A stretch of DNA of 64,000 nt from CAZCPB01 sp044223975 (GCA_044223975.1 JBGALI010000009.1:135252-199251); one strand, 5' to 3'. Numbered from the stretch's first letter, positions 1-9,863 are shown. A program made the numbers and translations. The notes: a model not told the origin generated them from the sequence alone.

Positions 1-410
1 AAAGCCGCTTTGGAGCCCCGGTGCGGAGGGCGCGACACATTGATTGAAATGCCCTCGGCAAGCGGCAACTGAGCGGACCCGTTCCGAGTCGGGAGGATCC
101 AGAGTGATGCGGCGCATCGAAGCAACCCCCCCTGAAGGATCGTTTCAATCTATCGTCCCATTCGTCGTCGAGCCGAGTGAACTCTTGGGCAGCGTTGACC
201 GAAATCCGTTGATGCTGGACTCTGCCCGGGCAGAATCATGCCAGACTACAAATTGCGTGGCACCCCATCGGCGCACGAATCGCAGGCTACCAGATCGCGG
301 AGTCATGTCAAGTCCGCGACTTGAGGACCACCTGATCCACTCCGGTAACGGGCAGCGTATCGCCCCTTGATTCCGCTTGTACGGCGGGCGGGGAGCGATT
401 GAAGCAGCGA
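1..410. other. No supported gene
   Basis: Short open frames exist on both strands, but none has a ribosome binding site, family-like sequence or steady codon bias. The base composition is less G+C-rich than the core genes to the right, which fits an accessory or decayed stretch. The upstream neighbour is outside the window. Confidence 0.5.
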
Positions 411-1535
411 TCAGCCGCCAGCGGGCGTTGCGGACTGCTGGGGCGGCGCAGCGGGGACGGGGATCGCATCTCGCTTGGTCTTCCACTCCGCCACCTTCAA
501 GTCGTAGCCCTTCCCTGGCTCGGTGTTGTCCCACCCGGTGTAGAACTCAACGAGAGCCTGAATGGCGTCGCGTGTGTCCTTGTGGGTGTCGCCGCGGGTG
601 CTGAGGAAAATGGCATGGGCTTCGAGCAGGTTGGACTCGGCGGCGGTGAACTGGGAAAGCTCAGCGCGAGCCTTGCCCAGGGTCGCCAGCAGTCTTGCGA
701 GCCTGAACGCGTTGTCGTTCGTGAACGTGTTCCGAAACATGGGCTCCGCGGGTGCGAGCAAGTCAACGACTTGGGAGTTCCTGCCTTGTGCCTGCAGTAG
801 ACTGCCCATATTGCTGACCGAGATCAGCGTGTCCGGGTGCTCCTGGCCGAGCACCCGCCGAAACGCCTCCAGCGATTCACGGTAACATTCTTCGGCTCCA
901 GCGAAATCGCCCTTCGACTGCAGCAACTGTCCCATGTTGTCGATCGAGATCAGCGTGTCCGGGTGCTCCTCTCCCAGCACGCGCCGACGCTTCTCCATTC
1001 CTTCACGAAGGTATCGTGTCGCCTCGTCAAACTTGCCCATGTCCCGCAGCAGCAGGCCCAGATTGTTGAAGGTGGTGAGCGTGTAGGGGTGTTCCTCCCC
1101 CCATGCCCGCCGGTACTTTGCCATCGCTTCGCGGTGGTACGGCTCGGCTTCCGCAAACTTGCCGCGGCGCCAAAGGAGTTGCCCCATGTTGTAGATTGAA
1201 ATGAGCGTGTTCGGGTGGGCACCCTTAGCGTGATCAGCCACTCGAACACGGACGAGGTCCAACAAGCATGGAGAAGTCCGAGAGCTGCCACCGAAGGTCG
1301 GGAACTGGCCCGGGACGGACGTCTGAAACAGCGAAAAAGCGCTTCTTTTGTAAACCAAATCGAGGTTGGGCGCAAATTGCAAGCGGTCGCGTGCGCGCGT
1401 CTGGAATTGCGGGGGTTTGCGGTAAGCTCTGAACACAAAACGGTAATTACCGGTCGCGCGCAGATGACGCGTTAGTCCAACCACGAGCCGCCGAGACGGC
1501 CCGGAGCAGTTGAGGCACACGGCCACCATCCTCAC
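411..1535 (-). CDS. TPR protein, probable 5'-truncated remnant
   Basis: The C-terminal two thirds (roughly residues 105-310) is built of kinesin-light-chain-type TPR units, recognisable by EEHPDTL, NMGxLL and FAEAEPYxREAM repeats about 42 residues apart. Such arrays form protein-binding superhelices and in planctomycetes are usually the tail of a Ser/Thr kinase. The first ~100 residues look nothing like a TPR or kinase (Arg/Phe-rich, no domain), there is no Shine-Dalgarno, and the TPR pattern begins abruptly near position 1230. I therefore read the frame as the 3' end of a kinase-TPR gene that lost its 5' part, with an accidental N-terminal extension. The breakpoint lies about 200 nt from the palindrome at 1441. 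A short independent TPR protein starting internally is the alternative. Confidence 0.55.
   Translation of the reverse strand: MRMVAVCLNCSGPSRRLVVGLTRHLRATGNYRFVFRAYRKPPQFQTRARDRLQFAPNLDLVYKRSAFSLFQTSVPGQFPTFGGSSRTSPCLLDLVRVRVADHAKGAHPNTLISIYNMGQLLWRRGKFAEAEPYHREAMAKYRRAWGEEHPYTLTTFNNLGLLLRDMGKFDEATRYLREGMEKRRRVLGEEHPDTLISIDNMGQLLQSKGDFAGAEECYRESLEAFRRVLGQEHPDTLISVSNMGSLLQAQGRNSQVVDLLAPAEPMFRNTFTNDNAFRLARLLATLGKARAELSQFTAAESNLLEAHAIFLSTRGDTHKDTRDAIQALVEFYTGWDNTEPGKGYDLKVAEWKTKRDAIPVPAAPPQQSATPAGG
1441..1452. repeat. Palindrome CGGTAATTACCG, copy 1
   Basis: A perfect 12-bp palindrome lying between the truncated TPR gene and the stop of the LEPR beta-helix gene. The same core recurs at 11645 and 12898, where it brackets a broken integrase. 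Chance recurrence of a perfect 12-mer palindrome three times in 12 kb and, on my reading, nowhere else in the window is unlikely. Confidence 0.75.
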
Positions 1536-4500
1536 ATCGTCGCCGCAACCACGTAACCCTGTTCGATCTGGTCCACCTGCCCTGCGAGACCCATGTCAAC
1601 TAGAGAGGGCACCTCACGCAGCGACTCCAAGGTCCACGTGCCGTTGAGATCGGCCCGCGCTCCGGCGATCGTCCGCTGCGACACGCTGAAGGTGATGACG
1701 AAGACGTGGTGATTGGTGTCCACCACCACGACCGACATGCCCGTGTTGATGATCGTGCGTGTCGAGCGCGGGTCAAACTCGGTGCGTCCATTGCCCTGGC
1801 TCTCCGAGTACGCCAGGAACGCCGCGGGAGGCCTGGTGATCGCGCCGGCGATGGCGGTGGCCGCGTCGCTGATGCTGCTGAGGCTCCACCCGTTGCCGCG
1901 CAGCCCCCAGGCGCCGCCCTGCTTGGTCTGGCCATCGGTGTCCACATAGGTCCCGGCGCTGCCCGCCGGCGACCACCAGAGCGCCGTGAGCTTGCCGTCC
2001 TGGATGCCTTGGATGTTGAAGGCGTTCCACCCGGTCGTGATGCCCGACAGCGATCCGGGAGCAAAGTGCATCGTGCCCGTCAGGCCGCCCGCGTCGGTGA
2101 GGTTCGTCAGAGTCCACTCGTGCTGGCCGGCGAGGGTCTTGCTCTTATGAACATCGCCGCCCTGCCACAGCGACCAAACATCGCCCTTGCTGTCTTGGAA
2201 CCAAAAGTTCCTGCCACCCCAGTAGGCGTCGGACTTGGCGACGCCGGAGAGGCGGGACTGGAGCGTCTCGGCGATCCAGTCGCCGTCCACCAAACCGTCT
2301 GCGGCCTTGGTTGCCTGCGCGTATCTGTCGATGAACTGCTCTGCGGTGATGGCCGGCATCGCGTTGCCAAACTCGAACGCGCCGATGTCGATAGCCTGGC
2401 CTATGGCGCGCGCGAAGCCCACGCCCCGCTGATCAGTGGTGAGGCTGGTGCGGTTGCCGCCCTTATTGATGGCGGGGCTTCCTGACCGAAGGGCGTGTGT
2501 CAGGGTCGGACCGCCGTTGTCGGCCAAGGGGGCGAGTTTGGGATCGATACCAATAATGTTGGCATCGACGCCATTGAGTAAGCCGCCGGCGCTCTTGAAG
2601 TCTCCGATGAGGTTGTTCGAGGAAGACTTGATACTGCTCCATCCCACCAACCCGAGGTCGCCGCCGGTGTTCTCCGCGACGAGCGTGCGCTGCAGCGTCA
2701 GCCAGGAGCGGGTGCCAGCGTCCGAGCAATAGATGCCGCCGGTGTTGTCGCTCGCGGTGTTGCGTGCGACGGTAGAGTTCGACAGCGTCACATCCCCATA
2801 GCTGAAGACGCCCGCGCCCAGTCTCGCAGTGTTCCCAGAAATGGTAGAGTTGGTGATGGCCACCGTGGCGTGAGGACCAACAAAGATGCCGCCGCCGCCC
2901 TGGCTCGCTATGTTGCCCGAGAGCGTCGACGCCATCAGCGACATTTGTCCACCGCCGCAGTAGACGCCACCGCCGTTGCTGTAGGAGGTGCCGCTGACGA
3001 GGTTGTCTGAGATTGTCGAGCCCGATATCGCCGCGGCGCCAAAGGTGTAGACTCCGCCGCCGGAGATGCTCGACCGGTTATGCGAGATCGTCGAGTTGAT
3101 GATCGTTAGAGTGCCGCGGCTGCCTACGCCGCCGCCGCCCCCGCTGCTCGCGGAGTTCTGCGAGATCATCGCGCCATTGATCGTGAGCACCCCCTGGTTG
3201 GAGATGCCGCCACCCTCGGTGGCCACGTTCCGGAGGAGCGTTGCGTTCGTAACGGTCAGGGTGCCACGGTTGAGGATGCCGCCACCGGTGTGGCCATCAC
3301 TGGTCGAGTCGTCAACAAAGCCATTCGCAATCGTGAGGCCGCTGAGCGAGGAAACGCCCGAGGCAAAGTTAAAGACCCTCGACGCGTTATTCCCGCTCAC
3401 GGTGATGAGGCCGGCGCCGGGCCCGTTGATCGCTAGATCGGCATCGACGGTAATCTCCTCGCCGCCGAGCGTGATGATGCTGCCGCGAAGGGCGGTCGCG
3501 AAGCTGACGGAATCAGCCCCGGGGTTGGCGTTCGCAATGTTCACGGCCTCGCGCAGTGTGAGATTCCCGGGGCCGTAGTTGGCGTCTTCGGCATCGGCGG
3601 AGTTGCTGTCGACGACCAGCACGAGCGACTGCATCTGGTAGGCCCCGATGTCCACGACCGTGCCGCGCACAAAGGGTCCGCCGCGCTGGTCGCTGGCCAA
3701 GTTGTTCGGATTTACGCCCTTGCCGATGGCAGGGCTGCCGGCGCGCAGAGCTTTGGTTTGCGTGGGCCCTCCGTTGCTGGCGAAGCCGTCAAGCAACGGA
3801 TCGACGCCCAGGATGTTGCCATTGATGCCGTTGGTCAGCCCGCCGGAGTTTGCAGGGTCCTGAACCAGATTGTGGGTCGAGCCAGCGGCGAGCACCCCGA
3901 ACACATCTCCGCCGGTGTTGCCCGCGACGATCGTGCTTTTGGCGGTCAGTATGCCATGGTTCTCAATACCGCCCGCGGCCTTGCCCGCCCAGTTCTCGAC
4001 GATCGTGGAGTTGACGATCGTCAACGCACCGTCGTTGGAGACGCCTCCACCGTGAAACCCCGCCGTGTTCACCGCCAGCGTCGAGTTTGCGATCAGCATG
4101 TCCCCGGCGTTGAAGACGCCAGCTCCAATGCCCAGATCGTTGCCGGTGGCCAAGTTCTCGGAGAGAGTCGAGTTGGTGATCGTCGCGGTCCCGGCGCTGT
4201 ACACGCCACCCCCGCTGTAGTAGTACGCGTTGTTGCGCCATATCGCAGAGCCCGTGATCGTGAGCGTGCCGAGGCTCCGCACCCCTCCCCCTCGCTCCGC
4301 ATCGTTCTGCGCGATCGTTGAGTTGACGATCGTTAACACGCCGTCGTTGGAGAGGCCGCCGCCTTCGATCGCCCTGCTATTGGAGATCTTTGAATTAGTG
4401 ATAACCAGCGATCCGGCGTTATAGACGCCGGCTCCCGAATTGCTTGCGCCGCTGGTGTCGTCCAGATACCCCTCTGTAATCGAGAGGCCGCTCAGCGACG

Positions 4501-4792
4501 AAGTTCCCGAAGTGAACTTGAAGACCCGTGAGGCTCGATTTGCGGTGACCGAGATAGCCTCCGCACCGGGACCGTTGATCATCACGCTGTCGGTGACCGT
4601 CAACTCGCCGCTGGCAAGAGCGATGGTCCCCGCCAGTCCCGGTGCAAACTCGATCACATCGGCGCCCGCGGCGAGGTTGGCGGACAGGATCGCGTCTCGA
4701 AGCGACCCGTCCCCAGAGTCGTTGAGGTTGGCGACCGTGAACACCGTCATGAGCTTGCGAGGCTCGAGGGCTTCCATCACGCTTTGTGGCAT
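1532..4792 (-). CDS. LEPR-XLL secreted beta-helix protein (choice-of-anchor Q type)
   Basis: About 1086 residues. The ATG at 4792 is chosen because AAGGAG lies 7 nt upstream; a TTG six codons earlier is in frame but would contain that ribosome site. The N-terminus has the planctomycete motif EALEPRKLM, thought to mark exported surface proteins. Two tandem halves follow (about 15-390 and 391-790), each opening with a GDGSLRDAI- or GNLTLREAV-type segment, continuing with GGGVxNxGxLTIxNSTIxxN rungs typical of right-handed beta-helices, and closing with DQRGxxFxR...DIGA. The last ~250 residues are a different domain rich in W-W/W-x-W strands (KLTALWWSPAG, GGAWGLRGNGW), related to the C-terminus of the LEPR protein at 24102. 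Likely role: cell-surface or extracellular protein, perhaps adhesive or glycan-binding; no catalytic site recognised. Confidence 0.85.
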   Translation of the reverse strand: MPQSVMEALEPRKLMTVFTVANLNDSGDGSLRDAILSANLAAGADVIEFAPGLAGTIALASGELTVTDSVMINGPGAEAISVTANRASRVFKFTSGTSSLSGLSITEGYLDDTSGASNSGAGVYNAGSLVITNSKISNSRAIEGGGLSNDGVLTIVNSTIAQNDAERGGGVRSLGTLTITGSAIWRNNAYYYSGGGVYSAGTATITNSTLSENLATGNDLGIGAGVFNAGDMLIANSTLAVNTAGFHGGGVSNDGALTIVNSTIVENWAGKAAGGIENHGILTAKSTIVAGNTGGDVFGVLAAGSTHNLVQDPANSGGLTNGINGNILGVDPLLDGFASNGGPTQTKALRAGSPAIGKGVNPNNLASDQRGGPFVRGTVVDIGAYQMQSLVLVVDSNSADAEDANYGPGNLTLREAVNIANANPGADSVSFATALRGSIITLGGEEITVDADLAINGPGAGLITVSGNNASRVFNFASGVSSLSGLTIANGFVDDSTSDGHTGGGILNRGTLTVTNATLLRNVATEGGGISNQGVLTINGAMISQNSASSGGGGGVGSRGTLTIINSTISHNRSSISGGGVYTFGAAAISGSTISDNLVSGTSYSNGGGVYCGGGQMSLMASTLSGNIASQGGGGIFVGPHATVAITNSTISGNTARLGAGVFSYGDVTLSNSTVARNTASDNTGGIYCSDAGTRSWLTLQRTLVAENTGGDLGLVGWSSIKSSSNNLIGDFKSAGGLLNGVDANIIGIDPKLAPLADNGGPTLTHALRSGSPAINKGGNRTSLTTDQRGVGFARAIGQAIDIGAFEFGNAMPAITAEQFIDRYAQATKAADGLVDGDWIAETLQSRLSGVAKSDAYWGGRNFWFQDSKGDVWSLWQGGDVHKSKTLAGQHEWTLTNLTDAGGLTGTMHFAPGSLSGITTGWNAFNIQGIQDGKLTALWWSPAGSAGTYVDTDGQTKQGGAWGLRGNGWSLSSISDAATAIAGAITRPPAAFLAYSESQGNGRTEFDPRSTRTIINTGMSVVVVDTNHHVFVITFSVSQRTIAGARADLNGTWTLESLREVPSLVDMGLAGQVDQIEQGYVVAATM

Positions 4793-5082
4793 GGTCCAAC
4801 TCCTTGGCAATGGCGCCGGTGTCGGTGGTGAGCGACCGCGCTGTGAATCATGCGGATCAACCGAGGGCGAGACGGACCAGCGCGCGGTCGGCGTGCTCTC
4901 GACGGCGATTGCGCCCGGGAAGAGTCCTTCAGCACGCAGTTATCGCAAGGCACTGGCGGCCCGGGACAGTCGCCTGCAAGCGGGCGACCGCGAGTCTGTC
5001 CACGGGAATAGTCTGCCACGGGCCGCCAGTGAAACTGATGAACGGATGAGGGCATGGTCAGCCGCAGAGATTGCCGGCCGGC
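4793..5082. other. Intergenic region, no gene seen
   Basis: This 290-nt gap lies upstream of the LEPR gene and downstream of the secreted orphan that reads the same way. It should hold the promoter for the LEPR gene; I could not pick a convincing -35/-10 pair or terminator. Confidence 0.4.
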
Positions 5083-5976
5083 TTAGAGTCCGAGCCACTT
5101 CCCCAGGAAGTCCCCGACCCAATCCAACAGCTTCTCAATGATCAGGTGCAGCGCCTTTCGAAGTTGCTCCTTGACCTTGGCCTCAATCTGGTTGTAGGGA
5201 TCCCTGGGACGGATCGACTCGATCGCAGAGTTGGTCTGGGCGACCGTATACTCCTTCGCAGGGGCATTCACGCAGAGCAGGGCGATGACGTTGTCATGGC
5301 AGTTCTTGAACGCCGTGTTGCCGCCGCGGTTGTCGGTGACCGCCTTGAGGCGCGTCCAGAGATCGCCCGAGGTGGCGGACATGGTGTTGCGAACGAAGTT
5401 GGCGGCAGCGGCGCCGCCGCGCGACTCGATCAGGCTGCGAGCTTGGGCCGTGATCTTGTCCAAGCCCCTGCCAGTGGTCTCCTTGATGTTGCCATCGGCG
5501 TTGACGCGGTACTCGGTGAAATCCTTCCCGGGCCAGTGGTTGGGCTGGCTCAGCAGGCGAAAGCACGGCACCGTGGGCATGTCTACGTCCTGGATGACCT
5601 GGAGCACGAACGTGTAGTTCGATCCGGGAGCATCCACGTCGCAGTAGGTGACATTGATCGTCATCGGAGACGAAACGCCCGCAGATACGATCATCATCGA
5701 CGTGCGCACCACGTAGGAGCTGGTGGTGTTGAGCGTGACGGGGCGCCCACACAGGGACGAGGCGTGACGCAGGAGAGCCTGCACCTTGCCGTTGCCACGG
5801 AACGACTCTACGAGGGGACGAGCGATGTTCGACCCGTCGGTCACTACGGAAGTCGCGCGGATCGATGTGGACTTGTCCAATGTGACGTTCACGTCCGCTC
5901 CGGCGCCGGAGGGGAAGGCCATCAGCGAGCCCCACGTCATCAGAACGGCGGCGGAAAGTCCTTTGAGATCATTCAT
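5083..5976 (-). CDS. Secreted protein of unknown function
   Basis: 297 residues from the ATG at 5976, preceded by GAAGGAAA at good spacing; a longer frame to 6042 has no ribosome site. The N-terminus (NDLKGLSAAVLMTWGSLMAF...) reads as a signal peptide ending near SGAGADV. The mature part has four or more cysteines (SSLCGRP, TYCDVD, VPCFRL, KNCHDN, ALLCVN), fitting disulfides outside the cytoplasm, and ends in a long amphipathic helix (about residues 255-297, EAKVKEQLRKALHLIIEKLL). No family recognised. It lies head-to-head with the TPR kinase gene across a 370-nt gap. Confidence 0.7.
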   Translation of the reverse strand: MNDLKGLSAAVLMTWGSLMAFPSGAGADVNVTLDKSTSIRATSVVTDGSNIARPLVESFRGNGKVQALLRHASSLCGRPVTLNTTSSYVVRTSMMIVSAGVSSPMTINVTYCDVDAPGSNYTFVLQVIQDVDMPTVPCFRLLSQPNHWPGKDFTEYRVNADGNIKETTGRGLDKITAQARSLIESRGGAAAANFVRNTMSATSGDLWTRLKAVTDNRGGNTAFKNCHDNVIALLCVNAPAKEYTVAQTNSAIESIRPRDPYNQIEAKVKEQLRKALHLIIEKLLDWVGDFLGKWLGL

Positions 5977-6344
5977 GACTGTTTCCTTCAATTCACAGTT
6001 GCTCGAATTACCCTGTTGCTGAACTGGGTGATTAGCGTTCAACGACGCAGGACCATGGTGGAGTGGCCGCGAGTGTCGGGATCAGCAGAAGCACCACACG
6101 GGCCTCCGACCTGAGTAGCATCACCTCCTTCCGATCGCGGCCGGCGCGTGGCGTAACCACGCGACCGCAACGACCTCATCACCGCGACGGTGCCCCGAAG
6201 GAGGCCGTTCTTCCCTTCAGCCGACACCGACTGTGACGGTCGGACGTGGGACAGGTTTCCGGCGGTCGCCGTACCCCTTGAAGCGAAAAGCGACCCAGCG
6301 GACCGTAATGGTGGCCGGCAGACAATTCTGATATTCTGGACCCC
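5977..6344. other. Divergent promoter region
   Basis: The gap separates a leftward secreted-protein gene from the rightward kinase gene and must hold promoters for both. TATTCT at 6332-6337 sits 7 nt before the kinase ATG. No RNA gene or ORF is supported inside. Confidence 0.45.
6332..6337 (+). promoter_or_regulatory. Candidate -10 element of a leaderless kinase transcript
   Basis: TATTCT lies 7 nt before the kinase ATG, and there is no Shine-Dalgarno between them. The arrangement matches six other genes in this window. No clear -35 is visible. Confidence 0.35.
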
Positions 6345-9167
6345 ATGGGATGGACGGTGCGAGCGTTGTTCGATCAGGCCAGTGAGGTCTCGTCAGCCCA
6401 GCTCGAGAGTTGCTTTCTCGAAGCGAAGGCAAACGGATGTCCGGAGGAGGTGGTCGAGGAAGTCCGATCCCTGATTGCAAGCGCCGGCAGCGCCGGCGAC
6501 CTGTCAGCGATCGGACTTGAGCGAGTTCGCGCCTCGGCCGAGCGCACCGTACTCTTGGGCGCCATCACCCAAATCGGTCCGTACCGGATTCGGCGCGTCC
6601 TTGCGCGGGGCGGGTTTGGCGTGGTGTACCTGGCCGAGCAGGAGCACCCGGTGCGACGCCCGGTCGCGATAAAGGTGCTCGACCCCGGGTGCGCCACGCC
6701 CGCTGCGCTCAGGCACTTTGAGATCGAGCGCGAGGTCCTCGGCCAGCTTCAGCACCCTAACGTCGCTTCCCTGCTCGATGCCGGAACGACCGAATGGGGT
6801 CAGGCGTACATCGTCATGGAGCTCGTGGCAGTGCGCCGCGATCAGGATGTTCAACCCGCCGACCCGATCACGCAGTACTGCGATCAGCGCCGCCTCCCGA
6901 TTCGCGATCGCCTGGAACTCTTCCGGCAGGTCTGCCATGCGGTGCAGCACGCTCACGCCCTGGGCATTATCCACCGGGACCTCAAGCCCTCGAACATCCT
7001 GGTGGCCGAGGTCGAGGGGAAGGCTGTCCCAAAGGTCATCGACTTTGGGATCGCCAAGCTGACCCGGGCCCGCGACGGATCGCTCGCGGCGGACGTGACG
7101 CGGGAAGGGCAAGCCATCGGTAGCCTTGCGTACATGAGCCCCGAGCAGGCGTCCGGCGACAAGGCCGTGAGCGTGCAGAGCGATGTGTACAGCCTTGGGG
7201 TGGTGCTTTACGAACTTCTCGTCGGGCTACGGCCGCTGGACCTCCGTGGGCAGACCACCCAGCAGTTCCTGGCCAGCATCGCTTCAGAAGAATCGCCTGC
7301 GGCCGGACGGCGGCTGGACGAGTGCGTATCGAGCGCCGAGGGCGAGCTCGCCGCGCACAAGATCGCCGAGGTCCGCGCTCTTGATCTCCGCGAACTGCAA
7401 CGCGCGCTGAAGCGGGAGCTGGAATGGATCCCAAGAAAAGCGATGCGCGTCGATGTAGCCGCACGCTACTCCACGGTCGTGGAGCTCGACGAGGACGTCC
7501 GGCGCTATCTGGCGGGGGAAGCGCTTTTGGCCGGACCCGAGAGTGTGACCTACCGCACCGGCAAGATGCTGAAGCGACATCGCGTAGCCGCGACTTCCAC
7601 GGCTGTTGGGATTGCGGCCGCCGTCATCGCGCTCGGTGCCTGGCGCGCAGGTGTCGCGAGCCGCCGCCTAGAACTGGAGCACCTCCGACTGGAGACTTAC
7701 TCCAAGGACATGGAGGCCGCCGAACTGCGCGGCAACATGCCATTGCTTGTGCGGGCGATCGATGAGGCGATGCCGCTCGACGGGGCGGACGCGGTTGACC
7801 TCAAGCGAAGGAGGCTCCCGGCCCTTCTTGCGCTTAATCGCCAGGACGAGGCTCGAAAAGACGTTGAGGAACTTCTCAGCCGTGCGGATCTCGGCCCCAA
7901 CCGCGCCAGCGTCCTCATCTGGGCCGGTGATATGCGACTTCTGGGAGTTCATCCCGGGGACGATACCGCACAGGCCGCGGCCCTGATTCAAGAGGGCTTG
8001 GACTTGGCGGATCGCGACGCGACGCAACGTCTCTCGCCTGCGGACATTCAGTACGCCCAAGGGCTCTTGGCCACAGATCTGAGGACGGCTGAGGAAAAAT
8101 ACCTTGCGGCGCTCGCACTGAGCAGATTTCACCCCCAGGCTGGGCGCATGGCGCTCGTCACGAGCGTCTTGAACGCACGCTTTCAGCAGGCCCTGGACCT
8201 CGCCATTCGTCAGGAGGCGTTGTTTCCCGACGATCCGGAGGTGCTGGCCTGGAAAATGATCGCGTTGGATTCCCTGGGACGGACCGACGAGGCCGCCGAA
8301 GTGCTGAGGAGTCTCACCGCTCGTCTCGATGTGGCCACGATCAAAGCGTTGCAGAGCACTCTGGACGCCCTGCATGAGCTCCGATCATTTTCCGTGGATT
8401 TCACCAACCTCGGTGGCCCCTCCGTGGCCGACCTCATTAAGCGGGTTGCGATGGTGGCCGATGCGACCGGGACCGTCCTGCGGTTTAAGAACGGCCAGGT
8501 CAGGGCACAGCCATGCATGCCAAGCTTGCTTGCCTCCATACCCAAGCTATTGATGGACGTATCTGTCGCCGGCGGGGCCGTAAGCGAGGAAAACTGGCAG
8601 ACGATTGAGCGAGTGATGGGACCCACCGGAACATCCCTTGCCTCGCTGTCTCGCGCCGTGCAGGCCATCGCAGACCGAAAGCTGCCCGAAGCCGAGGCGC
8701 TGCTTGACCGCACTTCGGAGGCGACGTCGTTTATCGATATCCGGCCGGCGGTCGCGCAGTCCCGGGTGTTTCTGGCTGGAAGCCAGTGGCTCGCCAACCC
8801 CGGAGACGCAAGCAGAAAGTACGCAACGAGGGCAATTCGTGACGCTATCCGCTACCCGGTACCCGCAAACGCGGCGTGGACCTGGAAGGCGTACGCCGAC
8901 TTGGCCAGGAACGTCGGCGAACAGGACTTAGCGAGATACGTGTGGTCACTGCTTCTAAAGAAGTTCCCCAAGAACGTCGGCTTTAGCGAAGGGTTTGCGC
9001 AGCTTGAGCTCGACCTCGACAACCCCATGCGCGCGATCGCGATCTGCGATGAGGCTCTGAAGGGGCGGCCGAAGGGCGATACGCTCGCCGCCCTGCGGGC
9101 AAAGGCGGCAGAGAGACTCCGACGGCAGGCCTCGTCACTTCTGCCGGAAAGCGTTCCGGCCCCGTAG
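6345..9167 (+). CDS. Membrane Ser/Thr protein kinase with C-terminal TPR-like region
   Basis: 940 residues. The kinase domain spans about 78-395: Gly loop ARGGFGVV, ATP-anchoring Lys110 (VAIK), catalytic HRDLKPSN at 210-217, Mg-binding DFG at 233-235, and activation segment end MSPEQ at 264-268. All catalytic residues are present, so it should be active. Residues 1-75 are a helical N-terminal region. One transmembrane helix follows the kinase (about 412-432), and ~500 helical residues after it resemble degenerate TPR repeats, probably outside the cytoplasm as a sensor or scaffold. The gene converges on an ECF sigma gene 117 nt away; kinase/ECF pairs are typical of planctomycete signalling, so the two may form a regulatory pair (inference). 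Confidence 0.9.
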   Translation: MGWTVRALFDQASEVSSAQLESCFLEAKANGCPEEVVEEVRSLIASAGSAGDLSAIGLERVRASAERTVLLGAITQIGPYRIRRVLARGGFGVVYLAEQEHPVRRPVAIKVLDPGCATPAALRHFEIEREVLGQLQHPNVASLLDAGTTEWGQAYIVMELVAVRRDQDVQPADPITQYCDQRRLPIRDRLELFRQVCHAVQHAHALGIIHRDLKPSNILVAEVEGKAVPKVIDFGIAKLTRARDGSLAADVTREGQAIGSLAYMSPEQASGDKAVSVQSDVYSLGVVLYELLVGLRPLDLRGQTTQQFLASIASEESPAAGRRLDECVSSAEGELAAHKIAEVRALDLRELQRALKRELEWIPRKAMRVDVAARYSTVVELDEDVRRYLAGEALLAGPESVTYRTGKMLKRHRVAATSTAVGIAAAVIALGAWRAGVASRRLELEHLRLETYSKDMEAAELRGNMPLLVRAIDEAMPLDGADAVDLKRRRLPALLALNRQDEARKDVEELLSRADLGPNRASVLIWAGDMRLLGVHPGDDTAQAAALIQEGLDLADRDATQRLSPADIQYAQGLLATDLRTAEEKYLAALALSRFHPQAGRMALVTSVLNARFQQALDLAIRQEALFPDDPEVLAWKMIALDSLGRTDEAAEVLRSLTARLDVATIKALQSTLDALHELRSFSVDFTNLGGPSVADLIKRVAMVADATGTVLRFKNGQVRAQPCMPSLLASIPKLLMDVSVAGGAVSEENWQTIERVMGPTGTSLASLSRAVQAIADRKLPEAEALLDRTSEATSFIDIRPAVAQSRVFLAGSQWLANPGDASRKYATRAIRDAIRYPVPANAAWTWKAYADLARNVGEQDLARYVWSLLLKKFPKNVGFSEGFAQLELDLDNPMRAIAICDEALKGRPKGDTLAALRAKAAERLRRQASSLLPESVPAP

Positions 9168-9227
9168 AGATTTGCCAAGCTCTCAGGAGTGGATGACGGC
9201 CAAGATTGGCTGACCTGGCGCCGCGAG

Positions 9228-9262
9228 CGGGCCCATGGCGCGGGACCCGGGCCTTGGGCCCG
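9228..9262. terminator. Possible bidirectional terminator hairpin
   Basis: CGGGCCCA and TGGGCCCG form 8-bp inverted arms between the convergent kinase and sigma-factor genes. There is no T-run, so intrinsic termination is uncertain. Confidence 0.35.
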
Positions 9263-9284
9263 AAGGCGTCGGCCCTCCTCCCGC

Positions 9285-9863
9285 TCATCGCCGAAGAGCA
9301 TCATGCCCGAGGATCGTCAGAAGCTTTGGCTTGATGTACTTCCAGTCTTTCTCGACGGTGCTCGGGCTCACGTTCAGCACGCGGGCGATTTCAGCGTTGG
9401 TCAGGGCGCCGAACAGCTTCATCTCGACGATGCGACCGTACCTTTCCTCTTCCCGCCCGACCGCCTCGATGCCCTCGTCCAGCGACAGAAGCAACGACGG
9501 ATCCTCGTGCGTCGCGACGGCGTTGACCACCTCGTCCCATGACACTTTCCCACGACCACCGCCGCGCTTGGTGCTGTGCCGAGCGCGGGCGTGTTCAACC
9601 AGAACCCGTCGCATGGCGATCGCGGCCGCGGCCAGTAGGTGTGCGCGGTCGTTGAACCGCACCTGATCGCTCACCAGGAGCCGCTCGACGGCCGCGCCGA
9701 CCAGGGCGGTGGGAGAGAGCGAGTGATCCGATCTTTCCTTCCGCATCAGGCCGCCTCCGACCGCGCGCATGTGGTCGTACATCGTCTGGCTGAGCTGCCG
9801 AAGATCCACAGGCGGACGAACTGCCGGCGGATCGTTGCGTTCGGCGTGGTTGTGGGATGGCAT
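9285..9863 (-). CDS. ECF-type RNA polymerase sigma factor
   Basis: 192 residues from the ATG at 9863, preceded by AGGAAA; upstream in-frame sequence to 10166 has no family features. Region 2 is recognisable around AMRRVLVEHARARHSTKRGG, the signature of the planctomycete/acidobacterial ECF group. Region 4 near the C-terminus (GRIVEMKLFGALTNAEIARV...STVEKDWKYIKPKL) is the helix-turn-helix that reads the -35 element. No anti-sigma gene is adjacent. The convergent kinase suggests control by phosphorylation rather than by a classical membrane anti-sigma factor (inference). Confidence 0.88.
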   Translation of the reverse strand: MPSHNHAERNDPPAVRPPVDLRQLSQTMYDHMRAVGGGLMRKERSDHSLSPTALVGAAVERLLVSDQVRFNDRAHLLAAAAIAMRRVLVEHARARHSTKRGGGRGKVSWDEVVNAVATHEDPSLLLSLDEGIEAVGREEERYGRIVEMKLFGALTNAEIARVLNVSPSTVEKDWKYIKPKLLTILGHDALRR

